Source: Bugula neritina (lineage: Eukaryota > Bryozoa > Gymnolaemata > Cheilostomatida > Bugulidae). From it: a stretch of DNA of 36,781 nucleotides. The stretch's first letter is position 1. Every line of letters starts with the position of its first letter. The DNA lies in assembly GCA_964035545.1 (NCBI GenBank), contig CAXIUT010000309.1, forward strand, positions 1 through 36,781, written 5' to 3'. Made by a program: the position numbers and the translations under genes. Shown here piece by piece: positions 1-11,329 of this stretch. Under the pieces are notes generated by a model, which searched no databases, had not been told where the DNA came from, and saw nothing but the letters and a program-made list of their open reading frames with translations.

Positions 1-87
1 CCCAACCCCAACCCCAACCCCAACCCCAACCCCAACCCCAACCCCAACCCCAACCCCAACCCCAACCCCAACCCCAACCCCAACCCC
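1..87. repeat. Left telomere, (CCCCAA)n
   Basis: About 14.5 uninterrupted copies of CCCCAA run from the first base to position 87, then give way directly to unique sequence. This is the C-strand of a G4T2 telomere, the type found in oligohymenophorean ciliates. Its mirror image closes the other end, so the molecule is complete. The first start codon lies only 57 bp further in. Confidence 0.98.
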
Positions 88-144
88 TATCTCTCAGATT
101 GTTATCAATAAATTTTATGCTGATTATTTGAATTATAGTATTAA

Positions 145-3100
145 ATGCAGGAGTTCGAACTTCAATAAGAAGACCTCCTAGCCTCATTCCGTCCCTTTGA
201 CATTACAAGCAACGCCCAATCTCCGACCTTTGACGCCCGACCTTCTCCTCCGGTCTCTCAAAGCAACTCAGAATCAATCAATCACCCTCCGGTCACTATC
301 CCCCAACAACAACTCAACCCACAACCAATCCAACATCAACCTCCTTTAGTTGTATAACATCAAGAAAATCACCAAAGACGACTCAGTCCACCAGTCCATT
401 TCAACTACAAAGGAACACAAGCAGTACAATATCAACATCAAAATAATGTACAAAATGTCGGAATGCCAATCAGACAACAAGTGCAATAAATCAGATAGAT
501 ACCTATAGCTGGCCATCAAGGAAATCATGTGGTTCATCAAAACGTACATCATCAAGTCATCCAAAATAGATAATCATAAAAAGTACAACCACAAGGAGTG
601 CAAGGCAGACATTTTGAACAAGTTAATCTCCATCAACAACATCACATTCCACCTCCAAATAACAATATAGTTGAACAACATAATCAACATCAAGTATATC
701 AAAAAACTCATATTCAAGCTGGAAATAGTCAATATCAACAACATCGACCTCAACCCATTAACACTTTTGTTGGAAATCAAACTGTACAAGTTCAAAAAGG
801 TCAACATTTACAAAATGGACAACCCATGCAACCTTATCAAACACAACCCATCCCACAACAAGTTCAATATAATGGACAAAGTAATCAAGGACAAAATGTT
901 CAACAAGTCAGAAATATCCAACAGCAAGTACCACAGGTACAAGTACAACAAGTGCAGCAAAAAGTATAACAAAGACAGCAAGTGCAACAAGTACAAAAAA
1001 TAAATCAACCTCAAGTACCTCAAAATCAACAAGTTCAACAAGTACAACAAGTTCAACAAGCTCAGCAAGTTCAGCAAGTTCAGCAAGTTCAACAAATACA
1101 TCCAACCATGCAATATTCAAATCATAATACCCAACTACAAGGGCAGCAATATTAACAATAACAACCTCCACAAATACTTCATTCAAACAGTTCCAATCCC
1201 AGATAGCAAGAAGGATATGCTAAATCACATTAATAGTATCCACATTCGAGATAATAATAGCCTCAATCTCAATAATAATACCAAGAAATCGATATCAATC
1301 AACTACCACCAGAGTAAAGACATAGAATATGGCTACAACAACAACAAAATCAATTAAATTAACAACAAAATCAATAAAATCAACAGCAATATGCCCAGTA
1401 TCCACAACAACAAGGCTATCCACCACAGCAACAAGAAGGCTACCCATAAGGCTACCCATAAGGTTATCCATAAGGTTATCCATAAGGTTATCCATAAGGT
1501 TATCCATAAGGCTACCAAGAAGGATATCCAGAAGGCTATCCTTAAGGATACCAGCAACAAGGAGAAGGGTACCAATATCCTCCTCAATATGGATAATATT
1601 CTCCATAATACTTTTAGGCATTGCAAGGTGAAGCAACTCTCTGGAAATAAAGATTTTTTTACTTATACTAAAAATACTAAAACTTTTACTAAAAATACTA
1701 AGGTCTTAACAAAGAAGGAGCCTTTCTAGCAGATGAATTTCTAGCAGTTGATAGTTAGCAAGAATGGCTAGCATTAAAATAGAAATACGATTCATTAGTT
1801 GAGCGTATGAGTGAAGTAAAATAGTAGAATTTATTGATACTACAATAGATTCAAGAAAATGTCCAACAAAATCAGAAGGTATAAAACAATGCATCAATAA
1901 ATGAGTAAGCTTCTAGGGTATGGTAACATCGTTATCATTAACTTTTATAACAATATGAATCGTTGTCACATCATTATGCATAGTTACAAAGTAGTTCAGT
2001 AGCCCATGGATAGATGGACTAAAATGAAAGAATAGCAATGATGAATTAAAAATATAGTCAACTTTAAAATTAGTTTAATCATGTTGTATAAGAACTACAA
2101 AATGCACAAAATAATAACCAAATCAGATAATAACACTAAGATATGCTCAAATATACTCAACAACTACAAGGATATATTGAACAACTATAAGCATAAAACA
2201 ACAATCTCATGAAAGGAATGAAATCTAGTGTAGATGGATCCAAAATGCTCGGATAATCATAAATAGCCATGAAAATACAATAAAAATAAAACTAAATCAA
2301 AAATCTATCTCACATGGTTGTCACCCTAGAACAATAACTCAAAAACAACCGACCATCAAGTGGACTAAACAACGACGTCCGTTCAAGTCAACTTGAAAAC
2401 CAAATAAGATAAATGAATAGCTATATCGGATAATTATAACAAAAATTATCAATGAAAGATTATGAAATAAACGGTATGAAAGATAAATTAGGCTATCTAT
2501 AATAATAACTCCATCATAAAAATTAATAAGTATATAGCCATTCAAGAATGCTACAGTAAAAATTAACAAAAATATAAAATGATATCAATAATAAACCAAT
2601 TGTACAATAACAACTACAAACTCACTCATTTATGAATTCTTTTAATTTCTAACAATAGTATTAAAATAGAATCAGGTAGTATCAAAGAAATATCCAAAGC
2701 AAAAATAACTAAATTAGAATTCTATAAGAAAGAATCACTTAAAGCTAAAATTAAACCAGAAAAATATCATTAGAAAAAAGTTCACTCATCAAAAATTAAC
2801 AATAAAAAAGAGATTAACTCGAATAACTAAATAGAAAAAAAATTATAGATAAAGACAATAAAATCAGATAACTCTAATATTACATCAAATAAAAAGATAT
2901 ATAAATACAAAAAAAAACACAAGATAAAGACACCATTGTCCGCACTTTATAAACATAAATAAGAAACCTAAAAGAATAATACGATACTCGCTTAATATAG
3001 AAATAATCAATAATAAAAGGTCTAAGATAAGGAACACAAAGAATGAACACATAACTCAGAGATAAAATGGTATAGATAAGTAGAATCAAGTCACCCATGA

Positions 3101-5753
3101 TGTCCCCACAAATGAGAAGTCTCAACCAATCTTTCGTAGTATAAAATTATAGACATTAATAAGAACTAAGAATACTTAATGAACAACTAGAAAGAAGAGG
3201 AGAGGAGATCTCAAAATTAAAAAAATAAAGATAATCCAGAAACAAACAATACAAAGATCTCTAGATGGAATACGATCAACTTCAAGACGAAAACAACAAA
3301 AGAAGATTATAAACCAATAACCTCAAAAGACAATCAGTAGCCATCTAGAACATGCAGCTGTAAATAGATAATTTAAGAACAACTATCAGCAAAAAGAATC
3401 AATAGATATCTATCCTTAAGAACACCTTATTTGAGTTAGATCGCTTGAAGATGGATTTGGATTCATCTAAGAGATAGATCTAAAAGCAGCAGTAGATATC
3501 AAGGATAAAGAGTAGGGATATTGAGCAACTAAATGAAAGAAATTATTAACTATAATAAAAGATCAGACAGAAAGATTTCAAAATGATGCATAAAACATAA
3601 AATTATTCACAAAAAAATGTAACAGATGATATCCTGATAATCCAATAAGATTTAAGAAAAAAATAAATCTAAATACACAAATTGAAATCATAGAATGAAT
3701 AGCTAAATAGAAATTATAAAAGATAAACATAAGAACTATAGACATTCAAAATAAAATATCCTCCTAAAATAAAAATATTATAAGAAGAACTCACAGATGT
3801 CAAACTTAAACATTCTATGCTAGAAAAGAAGTATAACGTGGTCTAGAATAGAGCTAAAGATATGGAAGATATCATCAAAAGAAATAAAAATAGTGCATTA
3901 GAATAACTAAATCAATAGACTAGTAGAATATCAGAGCATTACAATAGATTAGTATAAAAATTATAAGAAGATAATAGAAATCTTAAATAAAAAATAAGAA
4001 TATACTAAATAAAAATAAATGATCTAGAAGTATAAAATGACAACTTGATGGGCAAAAACAAATAAATGGAAATGTTCAAAGACTAAAATCATAAAAAAAT
4101 AATGATCCTAAATGAAAAACTATAAGACAAAGATTTTCAGCTAAAGAAAACAAGATAGAAATAATCAAACTAAGTTTTAAAATTCCGGCGCAAATAAGGA
4201 AAAACAATCTAGCTCTAAGCTTCAATAAAATCAAGAGACGAACATGTGAATTCAATATAAAAGCAAAATGAGAAATACCGATCATAGCTAAAATCAATAA
4301 AAAAATAATACTAAGATTACAAACAACACGTATTATAACAAATGTAATAATCAACTCATAAATAAATGCAAAATCTCAATAAACAACTCAACGATTACTA
4401 AAATAAATTTGTCCTAAACAATCACAACTTTGATTTCAAAGTCAGAAATAAATAAGCCAATCATATTTTTGAAAGAACTGTTATCTATCAACTCAAATAG
4501 TAAAATTAGTTTTTGAGAAAGTAACTTGAAGGAAGAGGGTCCAGCATTTCTTTATAAAAATATAAAATTACACAAATGCAACAGTAAGCTCTACTGAAAA
4601 GCAAACAAATACATAAAAATTAAAATCCTAACAACCTAGAATAAATATAATTCTATCGATTAAAAAATAAATAACTAGAAGATAGAGTCAACAACCACAT
4701 CTCAGTCAATAAAAATCTGAAATAAAGAATATAACAACTCACACACTCCAACCATCAAATATAAGAACTAGAAATGCATAAAAATAAAATATTATAACTA
4801 GAAAAAGCATACACCAATCTTGATATCAAGTACAGTGATCTTGATATCAAATACAGTGATCTTGATATCAAATACAGTGATCTTGATATTAGATACAGTG
4901 ATCTTGATATTAGATACAATCATCTACAACAATAAAATAATCATCTAAAAGATTAGTTAACTAATACTGGTGATGTTTATCAATATTAGGCTAAAATTCA
5001 ATAATTGCATAGAAATATTTAACAGTTGATATTTTAAAGAAATTCTTTAAATTAATAATGTAGAAATAGTCAGTTTTAAAATAAAAATTGGAACAAAAAT
5101 ATCATTAAATGGAAAATATTTTAGTCAAAAATTAAAATAAAATAGCTGTGCTTCAATCAGAAATTAATAGACTAAAATAAAATACAACTTCTCAGTATTA
5201 TACTTATTATATTTAGAAAAACAAGTAGTTAAGAAGTAACTCTTAGAAATAGAATTTAAGAACTACAAAATCAACTATATCATAAAGATAATATTATTGC
5301 TCAGTAAAGTAATAAAGCTAGACATTTCTAGTCGCAATGCAGTCAGCTATCAGATTATAAATAGTTGAAACAATAATACTAAAAATTACAATTCTAGTTC
5401 AATAATACGTAATAGTTATATAAATTAGATCTAAAACATAAAGCAATAAATGGATATCAGCAGTTCAATAGCTGTAATCTTCAGTTCAAATTATGAACAA
5501 TAAAATAAATCAACTTTAAAACTAAGCCTAATTCTACAAAAATCAAGCTCAAAAATCAGGAGGAAAAGGTATTCCAGAAGATGTATTCTACTTTTTAGAA
5601 CTCTTCAGAAGCAACTACCTCGAACTCTAATCATTATCAACGTAAATGATAGTATAAAATTAACAAACAGCTTCCATCAGTGAACGAATGATCTAAAACT
5701 GCAGAAGAGGACTATAGTCTCTTCAGTACATGAATGAGCTCTTTTCATCTTGA
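145..5753 (+). CDS. Giant Gln-rich / Gly-Tyr-Pro-Glu / coiled-coil protein (1848 aa)
   Basis: I do not recognise a family. Read with TAA/TAG = Glu, an open frame runs from ATG 145 to TGA 5751-5753 with three introns: 4970-4989 (20 nt), 5195-5216 (22 nt) and 5409-5428 (20 nt). The first is the least sure; the other two restore coiled-coil reading and the C-terminus. The spliced length is exactly 1849 codons. Residues 1 to about 420 are rich in Gln, His, Asn and Val with repeated QQV-type units. Residues about 424-490 carry Gly-Tyr-Pro-Glu tandem repeats. From about residue 535 nearly to the end the protein is Glu/Lys/Gln/Leu-rich and looks like one long coiled coil, with five identical heptads (LDIKYSD type) at about 1559-1593. 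The C-terminal 60 residues are less repetitive and may fold. A structural role (cytoskeleton, basal body or scaffold) is inference from the shape only. The start is the first in-frame ATG after the telomere. Confidence 0.85.
905..1098 (+). repeat. Degenerate CAA-GTT/GTA tandem repeats coding Gln-Gln-Val
   Basis: Imperfect 9-bp units (CAACAAGTT, CAGCAAGTT, CAAGTACAA and variants) follow one another and encode QQV/QVQ runs. They lie in the Gln-rich head of the giant coiled-coil gene. The reverse strand reads as artificial Leu-rich ORFs, which are not genes. Confidence 0.8.
1414..1600 (+). repeat. 12-bp tandem repeats coding Gly-Tyr-Pro-Glu
   Basis: About ten units of the form GG(C/T) TA(C/T) CCA TAA encode GYPE, with some GYQE and GYPP variants at the edges. 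The glutamate of most units is written TAA. Under a standard code this block would hold a stop every 12 bases. Gly-Tyr-Pro repeats occur in flexible tails of some membrane-associated and calcium-binding proteins; a function here is not shown. Confidence 0.9.
4819..4923 (+). repeat. Five 21-bp tandem repeats coding one heptad
   Basis: The 21-bp unit CTTGATATCAAATACAGTGA(T) is repeated five times, nearly perfectly. Each copy encodes Leu-Asp-Ile-Lys/Arg-Tyr-Ser-Asp, one coiled-coil heptad. The repeats keep the reading frame of the surrounding gene. Near-identity suggests recent duplication of a single heptad. Confidence 0.95.
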
Positions 5754-5825
5754 TTTCCAATACATAATAGTCATTTTATAGCAAAATTAATAGTATGATG
5801 AAAGTTTATTTAACATATATTTAAA

Positions 5826-6229
5826 ATGTCTTCCATAAAAAACTTCCACATCACTTCTTCTCCCCTCCAAGACCAAGACCTCAAACTCGAAGATATCGAA
5901 ACCTCAAAAGAAATCCCTCCCTCCAACACCCAACTCATCCAACAAGCCATCCAACAAAGCCAACAACTACTAGGAACATCTTTCTAGTGCTTCCAGCAAC
6001 AGCTCAATCACATCAAGTACTACCCTATCTATCCAGTTACCAAAACAATTTCATAAAGAACAAGCTACAAGTTCAATTGGAATGGCAACAAAATGATGAT
6101 ACAAGGAATGTTTCTATCTCTAGAAAATTCAAACCTATCCTGATACCACCCACTAATGTCAAAAATGCACCTTCTATTGATATTTTTATTAGTCTTAACA
6201 CTATTCATCTTACTCATTCTAGTCTATGA
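5826..6229 (+). CDS. Small hypothetical protein (127 aa)
   Basis: I do not recognise it. ATG 5826 opens a frame that needs one 20-nt intron at 6017-6036 (GTACTACCCTATCTATCCAG). After removal the frame ends at TGA 6227-6229, giving 127 residues. The N-terminal half is polar and Gln-rich; the C-terminal half is mixed (VQLEWQQNDDTRNVSISRKF region). The 3' end is not certain: in another frame, 6150-6302 reads as a hydrophobic stretch followed by a basic tail ending at TGA 6300-6302, so a further intron near 6193-6223 could extend the gene. It starts 72 bp after the giant coiled-coil gene and converges with the next gene. Confidence 0.55.
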
Positions 6230-6306
6230 TTAGGTTCAATACAAAAATGCAAAAAAGATAACAGTTAAACTGATTTCGAAGAATTCTAAATTACATATAT
6301 GATATA

Positions 6307-6923
6307 TCAGGCAATATACAAAATCTTCATAGGATTGGCAACTAACAACTTGAAATACTCCTCACCCAACTTATTCTATATAGCTGTCGCCTCTATTCCC
6401 ACTAATGATATATTTTTTGAACTGATAGAACACCCCTTCTTGACATTGACCTCAATCATTCTACAAGGAAGGGCACCAATATCCACCAACTTCTTCTCGC
6501 TTTTCAAAGTTTTACCTTTGCAAATATAAGAATCCTTATAAACTTCAGTCAGTACTCCACTTAATAAACTTCAATTTACTTTTAGTGATCAGATATCGAG
6601 ATAGTCATCTATGAACCATGTGTGTAATTATCGATAACAATATATTTGATGTTGACTAGATCTTCAAGATGGATTCTGAATTGCTGGGATCGGAAGGGAG
6701 CCATTTTAGTTCCCATGTTTTTATGGGTATAATGACAAAAAGGTTCTTTGTTTATATATTGATACCATCTTTATCGTTTTGAGGTTGAATGTAGAATGGG
6801 ATGGGATGAAGTAGAGCCTTGAGGTTTGAATTTTACCAGTTGAAGGTTGAAGAAAAAGAAAAATTGCTGCTGCTGTTCATAGTTTAAATAAAGAATATAT
6901 TCAGACAGGTCGTTAATACTCAT
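6307..6923 (-). CDS. Hypothetical protein (198 aa)
   Basis: Reverse-strand ATG at 6923 to TGA at 6309-6307, with one 20-nt intron at 6560-6579 (GTAAATTGAAGTTTATTAAG on the coding strand) that contains an in-frame TGA. The spliced CDS is 199 codons including stop. The protein has a run of Gln then Phe near residues 17-25, a middle segment alternating hydrophobic and charged residues, and a stretch near residue 150 (DIGALPCRMIEVNVKKG). It has no signal peptide or membrane segment that I can see. The family is unknown. A faint resemblance of that stretch to the eIF5A N-terminal fold is not strong enough to use. Its 5' end faces APC4 across 169 bp, so the two probably share a promoter region. Confidence 0.75.
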
Positions 6924-7092
6924 ATTAATAAATTTAATTCATCAATAAATAAATATAATCGATAATATTTAATATGTTTTGACCTAATTGATTCTTGATT
7001 TGAACATATTTTTATAATTTGGTATTGATTTGAATATTTAAATGGAGGCGTAAACAGATTAAAACGAATTCCTAGTTGAACTTTAAAAACTA

Positions 7093-9174
7093 ATGACTTC
7101 AGAAGTCGCAAGCACTCTCTGGGCTGATAACATGGATCTACTTGTACTCACCACCTTTGATAACCTCATACAGCTCTATCGAATCAGCTACAAACATACT
7201 AAAGTTTTCCAAGCAGAGTAAAACCAATCCATCAAAGGAATCGCCTTCAGTCCTGATTGTACCTTATCTCTTACTTAGCTCAATTACTAGCCTATGGTCT
7301 GAATGATGGGTCGATCAGATTAGTAAAAACATAAAACGGATAGCAAATTTTATCTCTAGATGGAGCACATAAAGGTGAAGTATAAACACTAACATTCGTT
7401 CCTTACTGCTCCTTAGATTCTACTTTATTTATGCCATTCCAAAAAAATTCTCTTTAATCAAAACTTCTACTTAATATCGGTCCTCATAAAAATTGCAATA
7501 GGTATCTCTCTTCTCATAAAGAAACGCAATAGTCAAAATCAACTACTTCACATAACTCAAAAAGTAATTTACTCTTTTGTTTTCTTCTTAAAAATAAAAA
7601 ACTCTATTTCTCCTTAATGGCTTTCTTCTTCTTGGATAAATCAACTACAAAGAACTTGGATTTTCATCACCAAAAGTCTTCTACTCCTTTTACGATGGAA
7701 AACTTAAAGTAATAATTGGATAACAAAAATCAACAAAAACATAATTATGGCTTCTGCAATCAGATGCTAAAGTAATCGATTAATGGAAAGAACCACTCAT
7801 CAAATCAAGTTGTCTACTTGGATACATCTCAGAAGTGCTTTCCTTTGTTGATGTTGCATATGATAGTGCAGAAAGAATTATCAGAGATTGTCTTAGGCAG
7901 TATAATTCTAAAATAAACCTTATTGATGATCCAAGTAAATAGTTATACATATAGATATTGAAAATATTAGTCCATGCTAAGAACTCTTTAGATTTCTTAA
8001 TTGTGGTACCACTTCTAATGCTATTGTCAATTTTTTCACTAAAGAAGTCTTTGACACTAAAATTTTATAAAAATTAGATTAAACTCTCAATGGACTCTTT
8101 GCACAACTTCATGATCTTTTGCTATAAAGCATACAAAACAGTCTTGAAAGAGCATCTCTACTCCTAACACGGCTAAAAGACCTAGCTCAAGGAAATCAAG
8201 GTCAAAAGTTAGGTCTCAGCTAATAGATACTTAAAAATGCAGAAGATAAACTAATAAAACTCTATACTATGGGTGAAGTACTTCTAGTGGAAAGTACATA
8301 AGCAAAATTTGATATCCGTAACTTATTAGTTTGGTTGAATAAGGCTACAATAAAATCGTCAGGTTAAAACTAAACCTAGATTTAAAACAGCAAAAGCTAT
8401 CTCAACAAATATACTGTAGATTTTGCAAGACTCCACTCTTTTATATCTTAATAATCAAAATTTAAACTTCAAAACCTTTTAACTTTTTTCTCAAAAGACA
8501 AAGAAACCCATACAATTCACATTCCTAAACCTGATTTTAAGATATTCAAGTCAAATAAAGATAAAATATACACAAAAGAATAACAATAAAATTTAAATAA
8601 ATATGAAATTATGTTCGAAGTCGATGACATTGTCATCCCAAAAAACGAACCTATGCAAATATAGTAAACCTACAAAAACTTTAAATTATAAATGACTTAA
8701 CTCAAACATTTATGGAAATAACTTTCAAAATAACCAGTTAAGAAGGTAAGTAAAGAACTTCTTTTAGATTGGAAAAAATCATTCATGGGAACAGTCTAAT
8801 AAACATAACTCTTCCCTTTATAAATAAAAAATTTAGTAAAAGATAATCAGCTGTTTACCTACTTCGTTGAAAGATAATAATAAAGAGACAGATTAGTATA
8901 ATACAACTGCCACACAGAACAACGTTCTTCAGTGACATCAACCCAAAGCCATATTCTTTCAATAGCCACCTCCTAACACATTTTAGCCGTATTATAGAAC
9001 AAATACACAAACAAAAAGATAATCGCACAAGTAGCAAATGAAACATTCGACGATCAATAGATAATAATAGGCAAAAGAATATCAAAAGTTGATGGAGAAC
9101 TCGATATAAACTGTTCAATGAAGGGCCTTAATTCTCTAGTTATTGACAAAAACAAACTTATTATATTCGAATGA
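7093..9174 (+). CDS. APC4: Anaphase-promoting complex subunit 4 (APC4-like, 673 aa)
   Basis: APC4 is a scaffold of the APC/C, the ubiquitin ligase that destroys cyclins and securin at mitosis. The N-terminus (residues 5-90) matches the Apc4 WD40 region: a LWADNMDLL start, then SIKGIAFSPD, LLAYGLNDGSIRLV and HKGEVETLTFVP. The middle (about 330-440) matches the APC4 long helical domain, with a Leu-rich stretch (SLERASLLLTRLKDLA) and FDIRNLLVWLNKA. Three 20-nt introns lie at 7259-7278, 7502-7521 and 7935-7954; each is needed to hold frame. The spliced CDS is exactly 674 codons. The length fits the family (about 650-800 aa). The gene starts 169 bp from its divergent neighbour and ends 21 bp before the next ATG. 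Confidence 0.88.
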
Positions 9175-9195
9175 TTATCTGATATATATCCATCT

Positions 9196-10929
9196 ATGAA
9201 TCATAAACCAAGTATCATCTTCTCAACTCTTCTCGCACTTCTATTCATCATAACTCAAACTAAAACTGTACAAGTTCCCATCATCAGCAGCCAAGATACA
9301 ATCAACCTCAGATTAAACCAACTGCATTCAGCTGATAATGTCTTCGATATATTTGGCAAACTCAAACAAATATATCGAAAATAAGTCTATTAAATTGTCA
9401 ATGGAAAACCTTAACCATTTCCTGTATGCTATGAAGAAGCTCCTTAAGCTAAATTTTTAGTTTTAAGTCAACTATTGATCGCAGGAAAAAAATCATCATC
9501 GAGGCGGTCTCATCTATAACTTCGAAGATATGTACTTTTGACCTTATTAAGCAAATACGCCAGAAATTTAATTGATTTAGTCATGTACAAAGATAAAATA
9601 TACTACATAAAGGAAGATGGAAAAATCAAAATAGCCTCCATATCTTCAGATAAAAAAACTATCAAACAGCTTGGATCAGTCAATACTGAATAAAAAAAAA
9701 TAGCCAAAGGAAACTTTGTCATACTACCCTAGGCATAATTCAATAATACCAAAGGATATGGACTATTTCTATCAGTCAATCAAGCCATAATCTTCAACTT
9801 GCAAGGCACACATTTCAAAGAACTCACCAACCTAAACTTAATGCTTGGACTTTAGAGAGCTATTCTCGTTAAAGATAAATACGTAGCTGCTGCATTCAGA
9901 TAGCAAGGCCTCAAAATCTTTTCAATAGACTATGACAACAACCAACTAAAAGAATAAGCCACTATTAGCAAATAAACTCTATCTCTGAAAAAAATAGATA
10001 TAAAAGATTTGACTTATGATTCCAAAAGAAAGATCATATTTGCAGTAGATTATCATTCAGGAGTAATTCCTCTTCAAGTCAACTTCAACTCATAAAAAGT
10101 ATCAATTACAACTATTCCATCAGTAATTAAAAATAGTCAATGTAATCTTATCTACTATGACAATTACAATGATTAACTCTACATCAACTGTCAAGAACTA
10201 CATCGATATTATCTTGAAAAATGGCCACAGTTTACATAAAAAGTGCTTCCAAAACAAGATATCTCCATCAAATAAATTACTTCAGTTCCAGGTTTATTAA
10301 TACTAGCAGGAAGAAACATCTTTGAAATTATCTCTTCAGAAAGAAAAGTGGCAGTTTATTAAGATAAACTATTAGATAAATTTATTCTAAGAAATAATCT
10401 CTTCATTAGCGCCAACTAAAATTATCTACTTGTAGGAGACTACTCCATCTCTGCTCCAATGATCTCCTGTTAAGCTCTTAACGAGTCTCAAGTCGGAAAA
10501 CATAACGTTCTCTTCAAAGTTACCGCAGAATGCAACAGTGACTACCTTAAATCTGTCAACTACAACGAACCAGTTGATCATTAAGATAAATGTGTCTATT
10601 AAGTATATCATACAGTCAAAGTTTGGAAGCCAATTTCTCTCAACATCAAAGTATTCTTTATTCTAGGAGCTCTGGTAGGTATTTTAGGGTTCGCTATCCT
10701 GATATGGTGGGGATGTTCATATCTCAGTCTCAGAAAATTACAAAATTATCTTCATCACTACAGAACACTTGAAGAGGATCCAAATGTTCCCAACAATGAC
10801 AATTCGAATGAACGTCCTCCTCAGGCATTAGTCGAAATGAGTCCCGGAGTTCAAAATGTGAAAAAAGATGACCGACATGAGTTAAATGAAGAGTTCGGGA
10901 TTCCTTCAAATCTTCATGATATATAGTGA
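9196..10929 (+). CDS. Secreted-domain single-pass membrane protein (562 aa)
   Basis: I recognise no named family. Residues 1-24 form a clear signal peptide (a basic start, then IIFSTLLALLFIITQ). The large outer part, to about residue 465, has repeating beta-strand-like segments such as DLVMYKDKIYYIKEDG and KGYGLFLSVNQAIIF, suggesting a propeller-like or beta-rich ectodomain (inference). One membrane helix follows at about 472-497 (VFFILGALVGILGFAILIWW) and then a polar tail of about 65 residues. Introns: 9460-9484 (25 nt) and 9532-9551 (20 nt); removing both gives one continuous frame of 563 codons. The type I topology suggests a receptor, adhesin or contractile-vacuole/food-vacuole surface protein. 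It lies only 21 bp downstream of APC4 on the same strand. Confidence 0.82.
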
Positions 10930-11329
10930 TTCATCTTAATCGAATACTATTAAAGATTATTTATGGTTAAGTTCTTTTGAAACTTAAGAAATAAAGGGGT
11001 TATTTTAAATATATTTCTTTCGTAAAAACATAAAGAAAATTATCAAAGGATAATATTCAGCCAAAATTATTTATAAATTGGTTATTTTATGATAGTTAAG
11101 TTAAATTAAGGATATTTGTATTACATTTTATCGAATAATGATATTACAATTTTTATCTAATTTTGTAATTAAATCAATTCAAATAAATAAAAGGAAAAAT
11201 CAATATCAAATGAATATTATTGATGTAAATAGAATAAAACTTTCTATATTTTAAATTTGGCTGATTATTAATGATAAGTCAGTTATAGAACATTATAATT
11301 ATTTAAATCATCTTAGAAAATATAAGAAT
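10930..11329. other. AT-rich intergenic spacer
   Basis: Four hundred bases with no long frame under the TGA-only code, no RNA gene that I can recognise and no repeat. It holds the 3' end of the membrane-protein gene and the promoter side of the helix-turn-helix gene. It is the longest non-coding stretch on the chromosome. Confidence 0.6.

Noticed and set aside
1-87. Spirotrich nanochromosome (Oxytricha, Halteria) as origin
   Set aside because: Those have C4A4 telomeres and usually one to few genes per chromosome; here the repeat is C4A2 with about 25 genes and Glu reassignment.
808-1186. Long reverse-strand Leu/Val-rich open frames over the left gene
   Set aside because: They are the complement of CAA/GTT repeats coding Gln-Gln-Val in the forward gene. 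Composition is artificial and no splice or family evidence supports them.
4819-4923. CRISPR array
   Set aside because: The 21-bp units are contiguous without spacers and encode coiled-coil heptads.
6150-6302. Forward hydrophobic segment as a membrane anchor of the small gene at 5826
   Set aside because: It is in a different frame from the spliced exon and would need an additional 31-nt intron. Kept only as a stated alternative.
6299-6529. Forward open frame of 76 codons opposite the reverse gene
   Set aside because: It overlaps the well-supported reverse-strand gene with a 20-nt intron; no independent support.
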